From Arthrobacter luteolus NBRC 107841 (lineage in GTDB: Bacteria; Actinomycetota; Actinomycetes; Actinomycetales; Micrococcaceae): a stretch of DNA of 64,000 bases. A program made the position numbers and the translations under genes. Below are positions 59,288 through 64,000 of this stretch, piece by piece. The notes under the pieces are model-generated. The model made no database searches. It saw only the letters and a list, made by a program, of their open reading frames with translations, and was not told where the DNA came from. The number at the start of each line of letters is the position of its first letter. Within the stretch, counting starts at the first letter, position 1. The stretch covers positions 806,001 through 870,000 of the forward strand of contig NZ_BCQM01000001.1 in NCBI RefSeq assembly GCF_001552075.1. The letters run 5' to 3'.

Positions 59288-59803
59288 CTATCGAGACCGG
59301 GTCCGCAGCGGAAGCCGCCGCAGCTCGACGTCGACGTTTTGTCCCGAAATCTCCGCGGTCATGTAGGTACAGAACGGCTGGCGGCGGCGGTCGGTGGGCG
59401 AGCCCGGATTCAGCAGCCGCAGGCCGCCGGGGGAAGTACTGTCCCAGGGGATGTGGCTGTGGCCAAAGACCAGCAGATCGGTCTCCGGAAAGGCTTGTTC
59501 CATCCGGGCTTCCCGGCCTTTGGCCGTGCCGGTTTCATGCACGACGGCGAGGCGCACCTGCTCGACCGTGGCCCGCGCAATCTCCGGCAGCCTGGCCCGC
59601 AGTGCCGGTCCGTCGTTGTTGCCCCAGCAGGCCAGCAGCGCTTCGGAGCGCGCCTGCAGTTCGTCGAGCAGTTCTTCGCTGACCCAGTCGCCGGCGTGGA
59701 CCACCAGGTCGGCGGCCTCGACGGCGTCCCAGACGTCCTGCGGCAGGGCCTTCGCCCGCAGCGGCAGGTGGGTATCAGCCAGCAGCACCAGGCGCGTCGT
59801 CAT
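59288..59803 (-). CDS. YfcE/MJ0936-type metallophosphoesterase
   Basis: A 171-residue binuclear phosphodiesterase of the YfcE/MJ0936 family. Metal motifs in order: LLADTHLP, VVHAGDW, CWGNND, VVHE and FGHSHIPW, then LLNPGSPTDRRRQP. The natural substrate of most members is unknown. ATG 59803 is chosen (AAGGGA upstream); five codons earlier another ATG is in frame. It stands alone, 84 bases from the allB stop and convergent with it. Confidence 0.93.
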   Translation of the reverse strand: MTTRLVLLADTHLPLRAKALPQDVWDAVEAADLVVHAGDWVSEELLDELQARSEALLACWGNNDGPALRARLPEIARATVEQVRLAVVHETGTAKGREARMEQAFPETDLLVFGHSHIPWDSTSPGGLRLLNPGSPTDRRRQPFCTYMTAEISGQNVDVELRRLPLRTRSR

Positions 59804-59973
59804 CGGGGGTCCCTTCATCCGGTTCCTCTTATTCTGGTGCGTCCCTCTGCACCCTCTTCCCCGAGGCTAGCCCGTGCCGCAGCTCCCGTGTGGTGCGCCA
59901 AGCCTCCGCAGGCCTCGGCGGGATACGGTATTTCAGGAAGCAACGCCGATTCACACCGCACAGGGAGAACCTC

Positions 59974-60486
59974 ATGACCACCACCTGGACGGCCCGTCCC
60001 GAGACCCCAGCCGACACCGCTGCCGTCCGCACCGTCAACGAAGCAGCTTTCCCCACCCCGGCGGAAGCCGATCTGGTCGACGCCCTGCGCGCCGATCCCA
60101 GTGCGTGGATCGACGGGCTCTCCTACGTGGCAGCTGCGCCCGACGGGACCGTGGTTGCCCACGCGCTGCTCACCCGCTGCCGGGTCGGCGGCAAACCCGC
60201 GCTTGCGCTGGCCCCCTGTGCGGTCCTCCCGGATTACCAGCGGCAGGGGGCCGGAGGCGCCGCAATCCGGGGAGCGCTGGATGCCGCCCGGGAACTGGGC
60301 GAGAACCTGGTGGTGGTCCTCGGTCATGCCGGGTATTACCCGCGGTTCGGGTTTACACCGGCGTCCCGGCTGGGCATCGAAGCACCGTTCGAGGTCCCGG
60401 ACGAGGCCCTGATGGCCCTGCAGCTAAACCCCGGCGGGCCGCTCCCCTCCGGAATGATCGAGTACCCGGCAGCCTTCGGGGTCTAG
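59974..60486 (+). CDS. GNAT family N-acetyltransferase
   Basis: A 170-residue acetyltransferase of the YhbS-like GNAT branch. The acetyl-CoA motif is LPDYQRQGAGGAAIRGALDAARELGENLVVVLGHAGYYPRFGFTPAS. Length is usual. Start ATG 59974 has AGGGAG 6-7 bases upstream; the open frame begins earlier but without a ribosome site. Substrate unknown. Confidence 0.92.
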   Translation: MTTTWTARPETPADTAAVRTVNEAAFPTPAEADLVDALRADPSAWIDGLSYVAAAPDGTVVAHALLTRCRVGGKPALALAPCAVLPDYQRQGAGGAAIRGALDAARELGENLVVVLGHAGYYPRFGFTPASRLGIEAPFEVPDEALMALQLNPGGPLPSGMIEYPAAFGV

Positions 60487-60502
60487 GTGCCGCGGCGGGC
60501 AG

Positions 60503-61105
60503 CTAAGCGCCGCGGCGGGCAATGACAGCAGCATGCGGCCGGTGTCCGGGGCCAGTGCGGGTCTCACCGGCGACGGCGGTAAAACCGGCCGCTTCGAGCA
60601 GCCGCGTGAACTCTTGGACGGGCCATGAATAGGCAGGGGTGACCTGGTGCGGGAACTCTTGGATTGCAGGGCTTTCGAAAAAGCCGGCCAGGAGACTTCC
60701 ACCCGGGCGGATGCAGCGCGCCATTTCCGCCAAGACCCCGGGAACGTCGTCGGGCACCACATGGATCAGCGAATACCAGGCGAGGATTCCCCCAAGGCCT
60801 TCGTCAGCCACCCCGATATCCCGTGCCGAGGCGACCCGGAAGGGTATCTCCGGGAAGTGCGCCCTCGCATGGCCGATAAAGGAAGGCACCAGATCGATCC
60901 CTTCGACATCGAGACCCTGGTCGGCGAGGTATTTCGTCCAGTGCCCAGGTCCGCAGCCAGCGTCGATCACGGGCCCTGCCAGTGAGGCGGCCCAACCTGC
61001 CACGAATTTCCGGTCGGCGGGATGGGTGGCATCGACGGACCCGAAAGCCTCGGCATACTCGGCTGCCCGCAGTGAGTATGCAGCCTCAACCATGCTTTCG
61101 CTCAT
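60503..61105 (-). CDS. Class I SAM-dependent methyltransferase
   Basis: A 200-residue methyltransferase with AGPVIDAGCGPGHWTKYLADQGLDVEGIDLVPSFI (SAM-binding motif I), ILAWYSLIHVVPDDVPGVLAEMARCIRPGGSLLAGFFE and a C-terminal beta strand AVIARRG. It resembles UbiE/BioC-like enzymes in general form only. It ends 17 bases from the convergent acetyltransferase and starts 10 bases after the membrane-protein gene, so it may be the third gene of the sigma-factor operon. Confidence 0.87.
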   Translation of the reverse strand: MSESMVEAAYSLRAAEYAEAFGSVDATHPADRKFVAGWAASLAGPVIDAGCGPGHWTKYLADQGLDVEGIDLVPSFIGHARAHFPEIPFRVASARDIGVADEGLGGILAWYSLIHVVPDDVPGVLAEMARCIRPGGSLLAGFFESPAIQEFPHQVTPAYSWPVQEFTRLLEAAGFTAVAGETRTGPGHRPHAAVIARRGA

Positions 61106-61115
61106 CCGTCCCGCC

Positions 61116-61958
61116 TCAGAGTCCCACCCGGACCGGAGCGGACGATCCGTCGGCGTAGGTCACCATCAATTCGACGCCTTCACCATCATGGTCGGTGTCG
61201 TAGTCCTGCAGCTCATCTCCGGGGAACCAGAGCACAAACTGCCCCTTGGAGACGCTCCCGATGACTTCTCCCTCGGCCTGGCTCAGGTAGGAAACGCCGA
61301 CGACGTCGGAGCCTGCAGCACCGGCCACCATGGAGAGGCTGCCCGCAGGGGTCGTCCCCGTTCCCATCCCCATTGCCAGCAGGCCGCGTGGATCCAACGC
61401 AGCAGCTCCTAATGCTCTTCCGGAATATCCGAAAGCGCCACCAGAGAGCCACCCGTCGGTGACGCACATGGCCGAGAATCCGTCGTCGCCGGTCAGCATC
61501 ACTGTGGTCCAGTCGCCGCGCCGCTCGGCAATGGCCACTTCAGGCTTTGCGGCTCCGGACGTCTCTCCGTGCCCCTCCCAGGACCGGCAGTCATCCCCGG
61601 CCTTCGCGCTGGCGGCCGGGGAGAGGGTCGTTGGAACGGCGGTCCAGGTGGCGTAGGCCGGGTCGCCGCCGCTGAGAGCGGGAAGCGCGATCAGGCCTGC
61701 GGTGACTGCCGCGGCCGCACCGATCAGTACACCGCGGCGGACTTTCCGGTGTACCTTCCGCGGGGGCAGTGGGCGGAGGTTCTGCGCGTCCCTGGGTGCC
61801 GGAGCAGCAGCCGGGCCATCCGGGAACGCCTGGCCAGCCGGATCAGCCGCAAGAATGCGCTCGAGGTCGGTGCGGGCCCGCGCGGTGCCGCCGGAGGCAG
61901 CGGCGTCAGCTGGATCAAGGGTCCGCAGCAGCATGTCGGTCTGGTCGTCTCGGATCAT
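61116..61958 (-). CDS. Single-pass membrane protein, probable ECF sigma partner
   Basis: A 280-residue protein with a cytoplasmic N-terminus (1-70), one transmembrane helix (about 75-95, GVLIGAAAAVTAGLIALPAL) and an extracytoplasmic domain with two cysteines (DDCRSWEG, SAMCVTDG). Its GTG/ATG region overlaps the sigma-factor stop by 4 bases. The N-terminal LLRTLDPADAAA resembles proteins encoded beside ECF sigma factors in actinobacteria. An anti-sigma or sensor role is inferred; there is no zinc-binding HxxxCxxC motif. Confidence 0.72.
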   Translation of the reverse strand: MIRDDQTDMLLRTLDPADAAASGGTARARTDLERILAADPAGQAFPDGPAAAPAPRDAQNLRPLPPRKVHRKVRRGVLIGAAAAVTAGLIALPALSGGDPAYATWTAVPTTLSPAASAKAGDDCRSWEGHGETSGAAKPEVAIAERRGDWTTVMLTGDDGFSAMCVTDGWLSGGAFGYSGRALGAAALDPRGLLAMGMGTGTTPAGSLSMVAGAAGSDVVGVSYLSQAEGEVIGSVSKGQFVLWFPGDELQDYDTDHDGEGVELMVTYADGSSAPVRVGL

Positions 61959-62539
61959 GGTGTTCGTGTCCTTCCAGAAACGGGCTGCGGCGCACCTGAC
62001 GACGCCGGGAGGTGGTCGAGCAGGAGCCTCAGCGCCCGGCGGGCGCGGGTGAGCCGGATTCGGTAGGCGACCGGGGAAATCCCAAGAACGGCTGCGGCCT
62101 GCGGGCCGGTGAGGACTTCGAAAACGGCCAGTCCCAGGACCTCCTGGTGCACTTCGGACAGGCGGCGCCAGGCCCGCGCCAGATCGATCCGGCTCGTCGC
62201 CAGATCAATGTCCACACTGGAGGCAGCCACGTCAAAAGCATCGACGAGGCGCAGGCCGAGCGCTTCCCGGCGCTGCTCACCGCGCCGGGTGTTCAGCAGG
62301 ATGTTGCGGCTGATGCCGAAGATCCATGCCCGTGCGTCTCCAGCAGCTGCGGGCAGATCATCCAGCCGCCGCCACACCACAAGGAAGGTGTCGGCAGCAA
62401 TGTCTTCCGCCCGGTCGGGAGAGGTACGGCGCTGCACAAACCGGATCAGCTCCGGATACACCGACGCGTACAGCGCCCTGAAGGTCTGCTCCCGGTCGGG
62501 AGTCTGGTCCCGGCCGGGAGGGCCTGAAAAGTGGGTCAT
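61955..62539 (-). CDS. ECF-type RNA polymerase sigma factor
   Basis: A 194-residue sigma-70 family factor with only regions 2 and 4. Region 2 is FRALYASVYPELIRFVQRRTSPDRAEDIAADTFLVVWRRLDDLPAAAGDARAWIFGISRNILLNTRRGEQR; region 4 is LSEVHQEVLGLAVFEVLTGPQAAAVLGISPVAYRIRLTRARRAL. It is coupled to the membrane protein gene by a 4-base overlap, which suggests envelope signalling. The regulon is unknown; no sigma-specific promoter could be recognised here. Confidence 0.92.
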   Translation of the reverse strand: MTHFSGPPGRDQTPDREQTFRALYASVYPELIRFVQRRTSPDRAEDIAADTFLVVWRRLDDLPAAAGDARAWIFGISRNILLNTRRGEQRREALGLRLVDAFDVAASSVDIDLATSRIDLARAWRRLSEVHQEVLGLAVFEVLTGPQAAAVLGISPVAYRIRLTRARRALRLLLDHLPASSGAPQPVSGRTRTP

Positions 62540-62614
62540 ACCCTGTACCTGTCCGGAAGCGGGTGCAGTGTTTCACGGCAGCACCAAGAATTATCCGGCC
62601 ACCCGGAAAACCCG

Positions 62615-62631
62615 CCGCCGGAAACCGGCGG
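62615..62631 (-). terminator. Terminator after thiol peroxidase gene
   Basis: A 7-bp stem (62615-62621 with 62625-62631) directly past the stop, followed on the - strand by CGGGTTTT. Confidence 0.65.
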
Positions 62632-63105
62632 TCAGGCCTGCAGTGCAGCCAACTCCCCGCGCAGCCGGGCCACGTGGCCGGAGGGACTCACACCGTATTC
62701 GGCCGTGAGAACCTTCCCATCCCGGTCCACGGTCACGGTGGAGCGGAGGATGCCCATGGACTTGTTGCCGCCGAAGTTCCGCTCCCCGTAGGCGCCGTAG
62801 GCCTGGACCACGGCAAGGTCCGGATCGGAGAGCAGCGGAAAGGTCAGCGCCTGGTCGCGGATGAACTCCTGGATCGCCTCGGGACCGTCAGGTGAGATGC
62901 CGACGACGTCGTATCCGTCCTGCTGCAGCGCAGCCAGGTTGTCGCGGAAGTCGCAGGCCTCGGTGGTGCAGCCGGGCGTTCCGGCCTGCGGATAGAAGTA
63001 GACCACTACCCGGCGGCCGGCATAGTCCGCGAGGGACACCTGCTTGCCGCTGGCATCGGGAAGGGAGAAGGCGGGGGCGGTGTCGCCCGGGGAAAGCTGG
63101 GTCAT
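62632..63105 (-). CDS. bcp: Thioredoxin-dependent thiol peroxidase (Bcp/PrxQ)
   Basis: A 157-residue peroxiredoxin of the Bcp/PrxQ class reducing peroxides with thioredoxin or a similar donor. The peroxidatic and resolving cysteines are Cys46 and Cys51 in AGTPGCTTEACDFRD, the typical five-residue spacing. YGVSPSGHVARL is the C-terminal family end. ATG 63105 has GAGGA 5 bases upstream; an in-frame ATG at 63159 has no ribosome site. Confidence 0.95.
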   Translation of the reverse strand: MTQLSPGDTAPAFSLPDASGKQVSLADYAGRRVVVYFYPQAGTPGCTTEACDFRDNLAALQQDGYDVVGISPDGPEAIQEFIRDQALTFPLLSDPDLAVVQAYGAYGERNFGGNKSMGILRSTVTVDRDGKVLTAEYGVSPSGHVARLRGELAALQA

Positions 63106-63200
63106 GGCAATCCTCAGAATGGATGGGTGTGGCGTCTGATGCTGCCAGTCTAGGTACATCTTCTCCAGACTGGACCGCAGCAGACGCCGATCCCGAAACC

Positions 63201-64000
63201 CTATTCGTCGTCGAAAGTATGCGCGAGCACCCAGGACGGGAAGGAGCTGATCTTCGCGTCAATGACCAGCGGAGTGCTGCGGTCCCCGTCGAGCCAGCCC
63301 TGCACACCGGCCAGGTCTGCCTCGTTCCGGACCGTGACTCCGGTGCAGCCGAAACCGCGGGCGATGGCTGCGATGTCGGTGTCCGGGAACTCCACGATGT
63401 CCAGCTGGTCGGTTTCGTGCACAAAATGGTGCACCTCGGCGCCGTACGCGTTGTCGTTGTAGACCACCACGATCATCGGCAGCTTCAGCCGGACTGCAGT
63501 GTCCAGCTCGGCCAGGCTCATCATAAAACCGCCGTCGCCCACCCCTGCGATGGCAATCCGGTCCGGATTGGCAATTCCGGCGCCAATCGCGGAGGACAGC
63601 GCCAGCCCGATCGACTGGAAGGCCAGCGGCAGGCAGTAGGCGCGGGCGTCCGGAACCTGGAAGAACATGGCCGGGTAGCCGTTGAAGTTGCCGCCGTCGG
63701 TCACCACCACGCGTTCCATCGGCACCAGGTCATTCAGCGCGATGGTCAGGGTGCGCGGATCGATCGTGTCCGCGGAGTCGATCGGGTCGAAGTCCACGTT
63801 GACCCATTCGCTGCCGGACTTGATCTGCTCCAGCACCGCGTCGCTGCGGTATCCGGCCGAAGCCGCACCCCGCGAAGCCAGCTCGCGGGTTACGGCCTGC
63901 GCTACCAGCGCCGAGTCGCCCAGGACGCCGAACTCGACGGGACGGTGGAAGCCGATCGCCTCCGGGCTCAGGTCCACCTGCACTACCCGGCTGCCGGCCA
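63201..64000 (-). CDS. Thiamine-diphosphate-dependent enzyme, acetolactate synthase-like (5' part outside window)
   Basis: The C-terminal 266 or so residues of a large thiamine-diphosphate enzyme; the frame runs off the window. Visible are the end of the middle domain (VVQVDLSPEAIGFHRPVEFGVLGD) and the pyrophosphate-binding domain with GDGGFMMSLAELDTAVRLKLPMIVVVYNDNAYGAE (GDG-N motif). It resembles acetolactate synthase large subunits and relatives such as benzoylformate decarboxylase. The active-site glutamate lies in the missing part, so the reaction cannot be fixed. Confidence 0.85.
   Translation of the reverse strand, partial: AGSRVVQVDLSPEAIGFHRPVEFGVLGDSALVAQAVTRELASRGAASAGYRSDAVLEQIKSGSEWVNVDFDPIDSADTIDPRTLTIALNDLVPMERVVVTDGGNFNGYPAMFFQVPDARAYCLPLAFQSIGLALSSAIGAGIANPDRIAIAGVGDGGFMMSLAELDTAVRLKLPMIVVVYNDNAYGAEVHHFVHETDQLDIVEFPDTDIAAIARGFGCTGVTVRNEADLAGVQGWLDGDRSTPLVIDAKISSFPSWVLAHTFDDE

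Noticed and set aside
1-64000. Insertion sequence, prophage, CRISPR array, tRNA or rRNA
   Set aside because: No transposase, integrase, phage genes, regularly spaced repeats or tRNA-like cloverleaf were seen on reading; a tRNAscan or ISfinder run was not possible here.

Overview
The window is high-GC DNA with short spacers, many 4-base stop/start overlaps, GTG starts, DtxR/IdeR-type iron boxes and a single-chain AceE. It looks like chromosome from an actinobacterium of the Arthrobacter group (Micrococcaceae). That assignment is inferred from gene types and composition, not from a marker gene. I see no rRNA, tRNA, CRISPR array, prophage or insertion sequence. Both ends cut a gene.

Layout. 1-1.4 kb: a quinone oxidoreductase-type gene diverging from an HxlR regulator across a strong inverted repeat. 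1.5-5.6 kb: a siderophore uptake operon (two FecCD permeases, ATPase, siderophore-interacting protein) behind an iron box; its likely binding lipoprotein lies apart at 11.9-13.0 kb behind a second iron box. 5.7-11.8 kb: a Xi-type glutathione transferase, an epimerase-like SDR, a DUF368 membrane protein, a YihY protein, a PRC-barrel protein and an MscS channel. 13.1-17.5 kb: a Rieske ferredoxin/reductase pair, a MarR regulator and a long acyl-CoA dehydrogenase. 17.8-20.1 kb: an amide operon (AmiS channel, FmdB, formamidase).

20.3-29.4 kb is catabolic: an SDR, a double-module Lrp regulator diverging from an MFS transporter/M81 hydrolase/D-serine dehydratase operon, then an alcohol dehydrogenase and an oxalate/formate-type MFS transporter with a 33-residue membrane partner. 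29.8-31.4 kb encodes a membrane protein built from almost perfect glycine heptads. 31.5-39.7 kb: methyltransferase, RibD-like reductase, thioesterase, DUF2945, APC permease, DUF3237, MFS transporter with LysR regulator, and an M20 amidohydrolase. 39.9-44.3 kb: a two-component system followed by a two-gene ABC exporter. 44.4-46.6 kb: an EamA transporter and another oxidoreductase.

46.8-50.8 kb concerns lignin-type aromatics: an exported intradiol dioxygenase beside vanR and vanAB with a textbook VanR-like operator. 50.9-53.7 kb is aceE. 53.7-59.2 kb is an IclR-controlled allantoin operon (33-codon ORF, DUF6986 protein, allE, hyi, allB) with overlapping starts; allantoate hydrolysis is not encoded in it. 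59.3-64 kb: phosphoesterase, acetyltransferase, methyltransferase, an ECF sigma factor with a membrane partner, a thiol peroxidase, and the end of a thiamine-diphosphate enzyme.

Most genes belong to known families. The least explained items are the M81/D-serine dehydratase operon, the heptad-repeat protein, DUF6986 in purine catabolism, the exported dioxygenase, and a nested 88-base inverted repeat at 17.6 kb.
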